In this document: in pieces, positions 35,319 to 42,954 of the stretch | How the letters are laid out: every line of letters begins with the position of its first letter | Numbering within the stretch: the first letter of the stretch is position 1 | NCBI GenBank assembly: GCA_023417775.1 | Contig: JAEZEJ010000034.1 | Span: 1-55,493, forward strand | DNA: 55,493 bases | Source: Actinomycetes bacterium | GTDB lineage: Bacteria; Actinomycetota; Actinomycetes; Propionibacteriales; Nocardioidaceae | Direction: 5' to 3' | Made by a program: the position numbers and the translations under genes | The notes under the pieces: model-generated | The model's input: the letters and a program-made list of their open reading frames with translations, nothing else | Told to the model about the DNA's origin: nothing | Database searches by the model: none

Positions 35319-36184
35319 TGCAGCTCAGGGACGTCGGCGGACTCCGAGAGCCACTCGGTCTCGATGTCGTCGAGGGTGCCGTTGTCCCGGAGCTCGACGA
35401 CAGCAGCGTCGAGGCAGGGCTTGAGCTCGCTGTCCTTCTCCATCAGCAGGCCGAACTCCTCGGACTGCCCGGTCTCGGGCTGGAACTGTCCGGCGATCAC
35501 GGAGCCGTCGATCTCGACGGCGGTCAGGTAGAAGGCGCTCGGCAGGTCGGCGACGATCGCGTCGACCTGGTCGTTCTCCAGGGCCTGCGCGGCCTTGACG
35601 GTGTCGTCGTAGACCAGCGGCTCGCTGGACGGATCGATCTGGTCGATCGCGGTGAGCGAGGTGGTGCCGATCTGAGCGCCGAGCCGGGCGTCGGCGAACT
35701 CCTCGAGGGAGGTGGCGCCGGCGAAGTCGGAGTCCTCGAGGGTGATGATCGCCTGGGCGGCGGAGTAGTAGGGCTCGGAGAAGTCGACGGCCTGCTCACG
35801 ATCCTCGGAGATCGAGACCTGGTTGATGTCGAAGTCGAAGTCCTTCGCGCCGGGCTGGTACGAGGAGTTGAAGGGCACGACGACCCACTCGACGTCCTCG
35901 GCGGCGAAACCGAGCTCCTCGGCGACGGCATAGGCGACCGCGCCCTCGTATCCCTCGCCATTGCTCGGATCGTTGTCGGCGAACCACGGCTCGAAGGCCG
36001 GGTCGTCGGTGGCGATGGTCAGGGTGCCCTCGTTCTTGACGGGCAGGCTGTCGACCGAGCACTCGCCCTCGCCGGGCGAGGCGGAGGCGGAGTCGTTGTC
36101 ATTGTCGTCGGCGGGCGAGCAGGCGGAGGCGAGCACGAGCACGCCCGCGGCCGCCGACAGGCCGAGGATTCGGGGAGAACGCAT
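35315..36184 (-). CDS. Amino acid ABC transporter substrate-binding lipoprotein (family 3)
   Basis: A 289-aa solute-binding lipoprotein. ATG at 36184 gives a clean signal peptide with lipobox (LASAC, Cys22); an upstream frame extension is not needed. Family 3 features: GTLTIATDDPAFEPWF, GYEGAVAYAVAEELGF, VSISEDREQAVDFSEPYYSAAQAI, GAQIGTTS. It leads the three-gene importer operon. The -10 TAGAAT lies seven bases upstream, so the mRNA is probably leaderless. Confidence 0.93.
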   Translation of the reverse strand: MRSPRILGLSAAAGVLVLASACSPADDNDNDSASASPGEGECSVDSLPVKNEGTLTIATDDPAFEPWFADNDPSNGEGYEGAVAYAVAEELGFAAEDVEWVVVPFNSSYQPGAKDFDFDINQVSISEDREQAVDFSEPYYSAAQAIITLEDSDFAGATSLEEFADARLGAQIGTTSLTAIDQIDPSSEPLVYDDTVKAAQALENDQVDAIVADLPSAFYLTAVEIDGSVIAGQFQPETGQSEEFGLLMEKDSELKPCLDAAVVELRDNGTLDDIETEWLSESADVPELQ

Positions 36185-36191
36185 GCGCACC

Positions 36192-36197
36192 ATTCTA
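36192..36197 (-). promoter_or_regulatory. -10 box TAGAAT for the amino acid importer operon
   Basis: On the minus strand TAGAAT, seven bases, then ATG at 36184. Confidence 0.55.
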
Positions 36198-36287
36198 AAG
36201 AGACGACGTCCACCGCCGACGTGCGGCCACATCCGGCGACGGCGACCTAGTCCGAACGAGCCACGCGCGTCAGCTCCCCGCGCCGCT

Positions 36288-36374
36288 CCGTGGCGGTAGC
36301 TGGTCAACCAGGCCTCGATGACGTCGCCAACGCACCGCCGCCCGCGAGGTGAGGTTGACGACGTACCGCCACGG
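36288..36374. repeat. Imperfect 21-bp inverted repeat between menB and the amino acid importer
   Basis: Left arm 36288-36308 reads CCGTGGCGGTA-N4-GTCAAC; right arm 36354-36374 is its complement apart from the N4 positions. The loop is 45 nt. It begins eight bases past the menB stop, so it could end the menB transcript. Its core (GCGGTAGCTGGTCAACCA) resembles the repeats at 49.7-50.0 kb. Confidence 0.6.
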
Positions 36375-36381
36375 CGCGGGC

Positions 36382-37209
36382 CTAGGGTCGGCGCGGGAAC
36401 TGCGAGAAGTCCGGGGTGCGCTTCTCCTTATAGGCGTCGCGACCCTCCTGGGCCTCCGGCTGGCCGTAGAACAGCAGATTCGCATCGTGGGCGAGCTGCT
36501 GGATGCCGGCGTAGCCGTCCTCGGCCGCGTGGAAGCTCATCTTCGACAGCCGGATCGCCCACGGCGACCGCTGCAGCATCTCGCGGCACCACTCGACGGC
36601 CGTCGCCTCGAGCTCGGCCAGCGGCACGACGGTGTTGATCAGCCCCATCTCGAGGGCCTCCTGGGCGTCGTACTGGCGGCACAGGAACCAGATCTCCTTG
36701 GCCTTCTTCGGACCGACGAGATCGGAGAGCACGCTCGCGCCGTAGCCGCCGTCGAAGGAGCCGACCTTGGGGCCGACCTGACCGAAGCGCGCGTTGTCCG
36801 CCGCGATGGTGAGATCGCAGACCAGATGCAGCACATGGCCGCCGCCGATCGCCCACCCGGCCACCGCCGCCACGATCGGCTTGGGCGTGCGGCGCATCTG
36901 CACGTGCAGATCGGTGACATCGAAGCGCCCGGTGGCGCCCTCGTCGGTCTTGTAGCCCGAGTCGCCGCGCACCCGCTGGTCGCCACCGGAGCAGAACGCC
37001 TTGTCGCCCTCGCCGGTCAGGATGATCGCGCCGATCCGCTCGTCCTCGCGGGCCACGTTCAGCGCATGGGAGATCTGCCGAATGGTCTGCGGACGGAATG
37101 CATTGTGCACCTCGGGACGGCAGATGGTGATCTTGGCGATCCCGTCGCTCGTGGTCTCGTAGCGGATATCGGAGTAGTCCCCCGAGGCATTCCAGTCGGT
37201 CGCAGTCAT
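36382..37209 (-). CDS. menB: 1,4-dihydroxy-2-naphthoyl-CoA synthase (MenB)
   Basis: Crotonase-fold enzyme that cyclises o-succinylbenzoyl-CoA to 1,4-dihydroxy-2-naphthoyl-CoA in menaquinone biosynthesis; 275 aa. Hallmarks: RPEVHNAFRP, FCSGGDQRVRGDSGY, AVAGWAIGGGHVLHLVCDLTIAA, GPKVGSFDGGYG (catalytic Asp and the bicarbonate/nitrate-site Gly-Gly) and the C-terminal Tyr in LLFYGQPEAQEGRDAYKEKRTPDF. ATG at 37209, seven bases after TAGTCT. No other men gene is in the window. Unlike the catabolic crotonases, this assignment is secure. Confidence 0.97.
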   Translation of the reverse strand: MTATDWNASGDYSDIRYETTSDGIAKITICRPEVHNAFRPQTIRQISHALNVAREDERIGAIILTGEGDKAFCSGGDQRVRGDSGYKTDEGATGRFDVTDLHVQMRRTPKPIVAAVAGWAIGGGHVLHLVCDLTIAADNARFGQVGPKVGSFDGGYGASVLSDLVGPKKAKEIWFLCRQYDAQEALEMGLINTVVPLAELEATAVEWCREMLQRSPWAIRLSKMSFHAAEDGYAGIQQLAHDANLLFYGQPEAQEGRDAYKEKRTPDFSQFPRRP

Positions 37210-37216
37210 GCCGCTC

Positions 37217-37222
37217 AGACTA
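37217..37222 (-). promoter_or_regulatory. -10 box TAGTCT for leaderless menB
   Basis: On the minus strand TAGTCT, seven bases, then ATG at 37209. It falls inside the 3' end of the neighbouring membrane protein gene, 10 bp away. Confidence 0.5.
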
Positions 37223-38536
37223 GTGCGGTGAGACGGCGTCGGCGGCGCGGGGAGCCGCCATCGCCTCGGCCGAGCGGCCGACCAGCCGTTCCAGCGGCCC
37301 CCGCCCGAACAGGAGGGCCCACAGGGTCGTCGCCGTGACGAGTCCGAGGATCGTCCAGCCCCAGATCACGTTGCTGCCCTCGAAGCCCATCGGCCCTCCG
37401 CCGACCAGCAGGATGACGACGACATGCGCCGCATAGGCCGTCAACGGCATCGACCCCAGCGCCGCCAGCGGGATGAGCACCCATCGACCGGGACGCGCGG
37501 CGAGCAGGCACAGTCCGAGCACGGCCAGCGCGAAGCCACCCGAGCCGATGATCTCGGGAACGCCCCCGGAGTGCGGGTAGACGGAGACGGTGGCCCGCAG
37601 CAGCGAGTTCCACGGATCGGAGTCGCGCAGCTGCTCCCAGTACGAGAGCTCCTCCCACATCTCCTCCTCCCCGGCCGAAGAGCCGGACTCCTCCGGATAG
37701 CAGCCGACCCACTCCTCCTCGACATCGCAGAGATACCCGTCGAGGTCGACCTCGTCGGCGGGGACGGCCCAGGTGCCGTCCTGCGAGGAGTCGAAACTGG
37801 AGGAGGACGACCAGGAGGCATCGGGGTCCCCGTCGACGACCTGCTCGGCGACGGCCCCGAGGCCGTATCCGACGCCGGCGAGCACGAGCCCCGCGAGGAG
37901 GCTGATGACCGCGAGCTTCAGCCGGTCGATGCCGAGCCGTCCCAGGCCGATCCCGACGAACACGAAGACCAGCCACACGGTGATCGGATAGATGCCGGAG
38001 ATCACCAGATCGGTGCCCGGCCCGGTCGCATAGAGCGCCAGCAGCTGCACACCGGCGAGGAGGGGCGGCCCGAGGAGCGCGAGTCCCGCGGCGGCGAGGA
38101 AGAGCCTCCGCGGCGACCATCGCAGCACGGGGATCGCCGCGACATAGAGGACACCGTAGAAGGTGAGGATGACGGCCACGCCGGTCCCGAGCATCTCCAG
38201 GACCACGCCGATCGCGAAGATCGCGGCCCCCCGGCCGATCAGCCGGAGCCGGACGCCGGGCAGGGCCTCGCGCGCGGGCGGGACGGTGCGGCCGGTGACC
38301 AGCGCAATCGAGATGCCGGCGAGCAGGGCGAACAGGATCGCCGATCGGCCGTGCACCACGCCGCCCCAGGTCTGCGGATCGGTCCAGACCAGATCGGGGG
38401 TGCTGCCCATGTGGGCGCCGACCATGCCGATCACGGCGAGACCACGGGCGATGTCGAGCCCCATGACGCGAGGAGGGCGGCCGAAGGTCACGAGACGGCC
38501 GAGAAGTCGCGAGCGCGAGGGCGGGGCGATGGTCAC
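37220..38536 (-). CDS. Multi-pass membrane protein of the DUF418/DUF1624 (acyltransferase-like) type
   Basis: A 438-aa membrane protein with about ten hydrophobic segments. The N-terminal VMGLDIARGLAVIGMVGAHMG matches the start of DUF418 and heparan-acetyltransferase-like families, which often modify envelope glycans or remain uncharacterised. A large acidic, Ser-rich extracytoplasmic insert (about residues 235-310, with two Cys in YLCDVEEEWVGCYPEE) separates the two membrane halves and may be disulfide-bonded. GTG at 38536 lies six bases after TACTGT. Confidence 0.82.
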   Translation of the reverse strand: MTIAPPSRSRLLGRLVTFGRPPRVMGLDIARGLAVIGMVGAHMGSTPDLVWTDPQTWGGVVHGRSAILFALLAGISIALVTGRTVPPAREALPGVRLRLIGRGAAIFAIGVVLEMLGTGVAVILTFYGVLYVAAIPVLRWSPRRLFLAAAGLALLGPPLLAGVQLLALYATGPGTDLVISGIYPITVWLVFVFVGIGLGRLGIDRLKLAVISLLAGLVLAGVGYGLGAVAEQVVDGDPDASWSSSSSFDSSQDGTWAVPADEVDLDGYLCDVEEEWVGCYPEESGSSAGEEEMWEELSYWEQLRDSDPWNSLLRATVSVYPHSGGVPEIIGSGGFALAVLGLCLLAARPGRWVLIPLAALGSMPLTAYAAHVVVILLVGGGPMGFEGSNVIWGWTILGLVTATTLWALLFGRGPLERLVGRSAEAMAAPRAADAVSPH

Positions 38537-38542
38537 CGCTGA

Positions 38543-38548
38543 ACAGTA
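38543..38548 (-). promoter_or_regulatory. -10 box TACTGT for leaderless DUF418-like gene
   Basis: On the minus strand TACTGT, six bases, then GTG at 38536. Confidence 0.5.
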
Positions 38549-38605
38549 GTGGACACCGCCCTTCCCTCGGCGGTCAGCCGTCGATCGCGGTTACGCGGCG
38601 CAATC

Positions 38606-38611
38606 TAGGCT
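38606..38611 (+). promoter_or_regulatory. -10 box TAGGCT for leaderless metal-receptor gene
   Basis: TAGGCT, six bases (GGAGAC), then ATG at 38618. The GGAGA could also serve as a weak ribosome-binding site. Confidence 0.5.
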
Positions 38612-38617
38612 GGAGAC

Positions 38618-39367
38618 ATGCGAGACGACCTGGGAGCCGAGCTGATCACCCGCCGACCGGTACGCCGCGTCGTCAGCCTCGTCCCGTCGCTCACCGAGGC
38701 CATGGCGGTGACCGAACCGGACGCCGTGGTCGGCGCGACCGACTGGTGCACGCACCCGGCCGGCCTGGACGTCACCCGCGTCCGCGGCACCAAGAATCCG
38801 AATCTCGACCTCATCTCCTCGCTGCGTCCCGATCTCGTCGTGGCGAACCAGGAGGAGAACCGTGAGCTCGACGTGCAGCGGCTCCGCGCGGAGGGGATCC
38901 CGGTGTGGGTCACGCGGATCGAGACCTTGGACGAGGCCTTCTCCTCGATGCGCCGGCTGTTCACCGACGGACTGTCCTGGGGTGTCCCCGACTGGCTCGC
39001 CGAGGCCGAGGAGGCCTGGTCCGCCCCGGCCTCCACCCCGCGCGGCCGGGCGGCGGTCGCGGTGTGGCGCGATCCGTGGATGGTGGTCGGCTCGTCGACG
39101 TTCACCGGTGATGTGATGGCCCGGCTCGGGCTGGAGAATGTCTTCGAGAAGCACGAGGACCGCTACCCGCATGTCGAGCTGAACGAGATCGACCGCGATG
39201 ACATCGACCTCGTGCTGCTGCCCGATGAGCCCTATGTCTTCACGGCCGATGACGGGCCCGAGGCCTTCTCGACCGTGCGCACCGTGCTCTGCTCGGGGCG
39301 CTCCCTCACCTGGTACGGCCCGAGCCTGCTCACCGCCCGCGCCGACCTCGAGTCCCTCCTGACCTGA
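38618..39367 (+). CDS. Helical backbone metal receptor (BtuF-like) without signal peptide
   Basis: A 249-aa protein of the cobalamin/iron-chelate binding-protein fold: RRVVSLVPSLTEAMA near the N-terminus, GATDWCTHPAG, GTKNPNLDLISSLRPDLVVANQEENR and the WRDPWMVVGSSTFTGDVMARLGLENVF region. There is no signal peptide or lipobox, so it is probably cytoplasmic, unlike transport-linked BtuF. No ABC transporter genes adjoin it. Such cytoplasmic homologues are common in actinobacteria with unknown role. Confidence 0.85.
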   Translation: MRDDLGAELITRRPVRRVVSLVPSLTEAMAVTEPDAVVGATDWCTHPAGLDVTRVRGTKNPNLDLISSLRPDLVVANQEENRELDVQRLRAEGIPVWVTRIETLDEAFSSMRRLFTDGLSWGVPDWLAEAEEAWSAPASTPRGRAAVAVWRDPWMVVGSSTFTGDVMARLGLENVFEKHEDRYPHVELNEIDRDDIDLVLLPDEPYVFTADDGPEAFSTVRTVLCSGRSLTWYGPSLLTARADLESLLT

Positions 39368-39408
39368 AGAGCCCGTTGAGTGTGGGGGCACCACACTCAA
39401 CGGGCTCT
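39368..39408. terminator. Bidirectional terminator, perfect 18-bp stem and 5-nt loop
   Basis: Arms 39368-39385 (AGAGCCCGTTGAGTGTGG) and 39391-39408 are perfectly complementary. The hairpin fills the gap between the convergent metal-receptor gene and lpd, beginning immediately after the first stop. It has the same stem and loop size as the hairpin at 3013-3053. Confidence 0.88.
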
Positions 39409-39421
39409 GGACCGGGTCGGA

Positions 39422-40819
39422 TCAGAAGTTGATCATGTGACCGACGAGGCCGTGGAAGGCCTCCTGGAGCGCCTCGCTGAGAGTCGGGTGCGTGTGGACA
39501 TTGCGGGCCAGCTCGAGCGCGCCGAGGTCCCACTTCTGCGCGAGCGTCAGCTCCGGCAGCAGCTCCGACACGTCGGGGCCGATGAGGTGTCCGCCGAGGA
39601 GCTCGTAGTGCTCCTTGTCGGCGATCAGCTTCACGAAGCCGGTGGCATCGCCGAGACCGTGCGCCTTGCCATTGGCCGTGAAGGGGAACTTCGCGACGAT
39701 GACATCGTGTCCCTCCTCCTTGGCCTGCTCCTCGGTGAGACCGAAGGAGGCGACCTGCGGCGTGGTGAAGGTGGCCCGCGGCATCATCCGGTAGTCGCCG
39801 AGCTCCATGGTCTCGGCCTCGCCGATGGTCTCGGCCGCCACGACGCCCTGCGCCTCGGCCACGTGGGCCAGCTGGAGCTTCATCGTGACATCGCCGATCG
39901 CGTAGATATGCGGCACATTGGTGCGCATCCGCTCGTCGATCGCGATGGCCCCGCGGTCGGTCAGCTCGACCCCGGCGGCATCCAGGCCGACGCCCTCGAC
40001 ATTGGGCTGGAAGCCGATCGAGACCAGGACGCGGTCGACCGTGATGGTCTCCTCGCCCTTCTTGCCCGAGTAGCGGACGGTGACATCGTCGCCGTTGTCG
40101 GTGACCTCCTCGACCTTGGTGGAGGCGAGGATCGGGATGCCGAGCTTCTTGTAGGCCTTGGTGATCTCCTTGGAGACCTCGGGATCCTCGTTGGGGAGAG
40201 CGCGGTCGAGGAACTCGATGATGGTGACGTCGACCCCGTAGGCGCGCAGCACATAGGCGAACTCCATGCCGATCGCGCCGGCGCCGACGATGGCGATGGA
40301 CTCGGGGAGGTCCTCGCGCATGATCTGCTCTTCATAGGTGAGCACATTGTCGGACTTCTCGACGCCCAGCAGCATCCGCACCCGCGAGCCGGTCGCGACG
40401 ATGGCGTTGTCGAACTCGATGCTCTCGGTGCCGCCGTCGTTCAGCGTGACCTCGATCGAGTTGGGGCCGGTGAAGGTGCCGCGTCCGTCGAACTCGGTGA
40501 TCTTGTTCTTCTTCATCAGGAAGTGCACGCCCTTGACGCGCCCCTCGGCGACCTCGCGGCTGCGGCTGAAGGCCTTGCCGAAGTCGAAGGAGACCTCGCC
40601 GCTGATGCCGAACACATCGGCCTCGTGGTTGACGATATTGGCGAGCTCGGCGTTGCGGAGCAGCGCCTTGGAGGGGATGCAGCCGACATTGAGGCAGACA
40701 CCGCCCCAGTACTTGCTCTCGATGATCGCGACGGACTTGCCGAGCTGTGCGGCGCGGATCGCGGCCACATAGCCGCCGGGACCGGCACCCAGCACCACGA
40801 CGTCAAAGCGGTTGGACAT
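39422..40819 (-). CDS. lpd: Dihydrolipoyl dehydrogenase
   Basis: E3 flavoprotein of 465 aa that reoxidises dihydrolipoamide in 2-oxoacid dehydrogenase and glycine cleavage complexes. FAD site VVVLGAGPGGYVAAIRAAQLG, redox disulfide GGVCLNVGCIPSKALL, NAD site AIVGAGAIGMEFAYVL, and C-terminal interface His-x4-Glu in VHTHPTLSEALQEA. ATG 40819 follows AGGGGAG and opens the family N-terminus; the longer frame upstream is not supported. A TAGGTT about 30 bp upstream suggests a short leader. Confidence 0.96.
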   Translation of the reverse strand: MSNRFDVVVLGAGPGGYVAAIRAAQLGKSVAIIESKYWGGVCLNVGCIPSKALLRNAELANIVNHEADVFGISGEVSFDFGKAFSRSREVAEGRVKGVHFLMKKNKITEFDGRGTFTGPNSIEVTLNDGGTESIEFDNAIVATGSRVRMLLGVEKSDNVLTYEEQIMREDLPESIAIVGAGAIGMEFAYVLRAYGVDVTIIEFLDRALPNEDPEVSKEITKAYKKLGIPILASTKVEEVTDNGDDVTVRYSGKKGEETITVDRVLVSIGFQPNVEGVGLDAAGVELTDRGAIAIDERMRTNVPHIYAIGDVTMKLQLAHVAEAQGVVAAETIGEAETMELGDYRMMPRATFTTPQVASFGLTEEQAKEEGHDVIVAKFPFTANGKAHGLGDATGFVKLIADKEHYELLGGHLIGPDVSELLPELTLAQKWDLGALELARNVHTHPTLSEALQEAFHGLVGHMINF

Positions 40820-40919
40820 GGACTCCCCTTCGAAGATTCGGTCGCTCTCCAACCTAGCAAGACCGCCGGGACCGTCGCGCGGCGGTCAGGGCCGCCAATC
40901 CGGGGTGTTTGCGATGGTC

Positions 40920-41387
40920 TCAGTCCGTCTCGGCCGAGCTCGCGACTGGTGTGATCGGGCGCACCATCCAGCGCTCGGGATCGGGGAGCGCGCCGAAGCC
41001 GTGCTGGGCGTACAGACCGTGGGCATCGGCCGTCGCGAGCAGGATCCGGCGCAGCCGCAGCGGCTCGAGGGCGGCGAGGACCTCGGCCACCAGACGCTGA
41101 CCGAGTCCCTGGCCACGGCGTGCCGGGTCGACGAAGACATCCGCGAGCCAGGCGAAGGTCGCGCCATCGGTGACCACGCGGCAGAACGCGGCCTGCTCCC
41201 CCGTCTCGACGTCGTAGAGGCCGAAGAGGCGCGAACCGTCGAGGGCGGCCTCGGTGACGCTGCGGTCGCGGCCCTTGGCCCAGTAGGACAGCTGGCTCAG
41301 CCAGCCGTGCACGCGCGAACGGTCGACCCGTCCGGGGTCGGTCGAGAACTCGTAGTCGGGCACCCTCGGCCTCCTCGTCTCAGTCAT
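40920..41387 (-). CDS. GNAT-family N-acetyltransferase
   Basis: A 155-aa acetyltransferase. The acetyl-CoA-binding motif A is LADVFVDPARRGQGLGQRLV (R-R-G-Q-G-L-G), followed by LRRILLATADAHGLYAQHGFGAL. The substrate is unknown. ATG at 41387 lies inside the end of the small membrane protein gene (8-bp overlap), so the two are probably coupled. Confidence 0.9.
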   Translation of the reverse strand: MTETRRPRVPDYEFSTDPGRVDRSRVHGWLSQLSYWAKGRDRSVTEAALDGSRLFGLYDVETGEQAAFCRVVTDGATFAWLADVFVDPARRGQGLGQRLVAEVLAALEPLRLRRILLATADAHGLYAQHGFGALPDPERWMVRPITPVASSAETD

Positions 41388-41550
41388 CGCCGCGGTCGTG
41401 GTCCTCCGGCGACCAGGTCAGCGCGAGGCTGAGACCCACCCCGGCGGCCAGTCCGCCGAAGAGGAAGATCGCCATGTCGGTCGCCACCCACAGCGGCAGG
41501 CCGACGACGAGGCCGATCACCATGCCGAAGACGAGGGTGCGGGTGTCCAC
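41380..41550 (-). CDS. Small two-segment membrane protein (56 aa)
   Basis: Short gene reading MDTRTLVFGMVIGLVVGLPLW, then VATDMAIFLFGGLAAGVGLSLALTW and a charged tail SPEDHDRGDD: two transmembrane segments joined by a short loop. GTG at 41550 lies six bases after TAGGCT (41557-41562), and an in-frame TAG just upstream rules out an earlier start. Its 3' end overlaps the acetyltransferase start by 8 bp. No function recognised. Confidence 0.7.
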   Translation of the reverse strand: MDTRTLVFGMVIGLVVGLPLWVATDMAIFLFGGLAAGVGLSLALTWSPEDHDRGDD

Positions 41551-41556
41551 GCCGCG

Positions 41557-41562
41557 AGCCTA
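41557..41562 (-). promoter_or_regulatory. -10 box TAGGCT for the small membrane protein-GNAT unit
   Basis: On the minus strand TAGGCT, six bases (CGCGGC), then GTG at 41550. Confidence 0.55.
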
Positions 41563-41600
41563 CCCGCGGGCGTCAGCAGGCCGGAATGGCGACGATGCGA

Positions 41601-41606
41601 CAGAGT
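41601..41606 (+). promoter_or_regulatory. -10-like CAGAGT for the phosphatase gene
   Basis: CAGAGT, six bases (GGGCCC), then ATG at 41613. The spacer is identical to the one before tetR2 (23139-23144). Confidence 0.4.
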
Positions 41607-41612
41607 GGGCCC

Positions 41613-42302
41613 ATGGCGCCACGGGTTCTCGACGGACTGGTCAACTACCGCGATGCCGGGGCGGAACTCGGCTTGCGGCCCGGCGTGCTGCTGCGATCGG
41701 AGTCGCCGACCCGGCTGACCGATGAGGGACGAGCGCAGCTCAGCGACGGTGACGTCGCCACCGTCGTCGATCTGCGTAGCCCGGAGGAGACGATGCGCGA
41801 TCCGTGGCATCCCCTCGGCCATCCGGACCGGGTGGCAGTGCCGCTCCTCGACGGTGCGATCGAGCAGTCGCTGACCTCGCTGCCGACCCTCGGCGGCATC
41901 TACCGCAAGCTCGTCGCCGAGCAGCGCTCCGCCTTCCAGCAGGTCGCTCGCCTGGTGACCGATGCCGAGGGCGGGGTGCTAGTGCACTGCACGGCCGGCA
42001 AGGACCGTACCGGTGTGGCGGTGGCCCTCCTCCTGACCGCTGCCGGGGCCGACCGGTCCGCAGTCCTGGCCGATTACGCGCTGTCGGCCGAATGTCTCGC
42101 GGGAGCATGGCGCGATGAGATGGTGCGCCAGCTCCGGTCCTGGGGCGTCGAGGTCACGCCGGAGCTCGATCGGCTGCTGGCCGGCGTCTCCCCGGAGGGG
42201 ATGAGCGGGGCATTGGACTGGGTCGAGGAGCAGTACGGATCGGCCGGCGGCTATCTGGCGGGAGACGATGCCGACACGATCGTGGACCGGTTGCGGGGCT
42301 GA
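41613..42302 (+). CDS. Tyrosine/serine protein phosphatase (Y_phosphatase3 family)
   Basis: A 229-aa phosphatase with the C-x5-R active site in VLVHCTAGKDRTGVAVALLL (Cys nucleophile, Arg anion binder) and the N-terminal NYRDAGAELGLRPGVLLRS typical of MptpB-like enzymes. VVDLRSPEE and the C-terminal helical region match the same family. ATG at 41613 is preferred over an in-frame start nine codons upstream because it directly precedes the family region and sits at leaderless distance from CAGAGT. Host-directed or lipid substrates are known for some members; none can be inferred here. Confidence 0.9.
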   Translation: MAPRVLDGLVNYRDAGAELGLRPGVLLRSESPTRLTDEGRAQLSDGDVATVVDLRSPEETMRDPWHPLGHPDRVAVPLLDGAIEQSLTSLPTLGGIYRKLVAEQRSAFQQVARLVTDAEGGVLVHCTAGKDRTGVAVALLLTAAGADRSAVLADYALSAECLAGAWRDEMVRQLRSWGVEVTPELDRLLAGVSPEGMSGALDWVEEQYGSAGGYLAGDDADTIVDRLRG

Positions 42303-42346
42303 CGGCATCATCGCGGACTGTCAGTGGCCGGCGTCAGGATCGATCC

Positions 42347-42554
42347 ATGCTCGCCGATCGCCTCGCCGCCGATGTCCTCGCCTGGGTGACCGGGTGGTCC
42401 CGCGCCCGTGAGGCCCCGGCCCGTCTGCTGGGCGATCATGCCGTCGTGGATCTCACCTCCACCACGCGCGATCGTGAGTACATCGTGGTCTCCCCGAGCG
42501 CGGCGGTTGGCCGAGCTCGTGCGCGCCGAGGTGCGCACCTATACGAGCACTTGA
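42347..42554 (+). pseudogene. Decayed N-terminal remnant of a GNAT-type acetyltransferase
   Basis: The frame from ATG 42347 reads MLADRLAADVLAWVTGWSRAR and EYIVVSPSAA, the pattern seen at the N-terminus of some actinobacterial GNAT proteins. After about 42506 the unshifted frame turns into Arg-rich, non-family sequence, whereas skipping one base gives LAELVRAEVRTYTST and then a stop at 42552-42554. The acetyl-CoA-binding domain is absent. I read it as a frameshifted, truncated relic. CAGGAT at 42335-42340, six bases before the ATG, may be its old promoter. The unshifted frame would end at 42598. Confidence 0.5.
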
Positions 42555-42578
42555 CGAATGATCGCTCCGCACTCACGA

Positions 42579-42610
42579 TTAAGGAAATACTTAATTAAGG
42601 AGTTGCTTAA
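42579..42610. promoter_or_regulatory. Tandem ArsR operators overlapping the ribosome-binding site
   Basis: Two adjacent copies of TTAAG-N6-CTTAA (42579-42594 and 42595-42610) abut with no gap. The AAGGAG ribosome-binding site lies inside the second copy, whose last base is the A of the start codon. Binding by the ArsR product would block both transcription and ribosome access. Confidence 0.75.
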
Positions 42611-42954
42611 TGAGGGCCACCGATCGGCTCAGCCTGGTGTTCACCGCTTTGGGTGATCCCACGCGACGCGACATGGTGAGCCGCCTGTCACGCGCCCCGA
42701 TCACCGTGGGCGAGCTGGCCGGCGAGTACGAGATCAGCGCCCCGGCCGTCTCGCAGCATCTGAAGGTGCTCGAGCGGGCGGGACTCGTCGGTCGTACGGC
42801 ACATGCGCAGTGGCGCACCGTGTCGCTGCGCACCGAGCCGCTGGACGAGGCCGCCGCCTGGGTCGAACGGCACCGCCGCGACTGGAACGAGCGTCTCGAC
42901 GCCCTCGAGGACTTCCTCGACACCACGAAGGAGCACGACGATGACCACACCTGA
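42610..42954 (+). CDS. ArsR-family winged-helix regulator
   Basis: A 114-aa regulator: LSLVFTALGDPTRRDMVSRL and ITVGELAGEYEISAPAVSQHLKVLERAGLV form the helix-turn-helix. No cysteines, so not a metal sensor. ATG at 42610. The SRPBCC gene overlaps its 3' end by 14 bp, the common ArsR/AHSA1 arrangement in which the regulator controls its partner. Two tandem palindromes directly before the start suggest autorepression. Confidence 0.93.
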   Translation: MRATDRLSLVFTALGDPTRRDMVSRLSRAPITVGELAGEYEISAPAVSQHLKVLERAGLVGRTAHAQWRTVSLRTEPLDEAAAWVERHRRDWNERLDALEDFLDTTKEHDDDHT

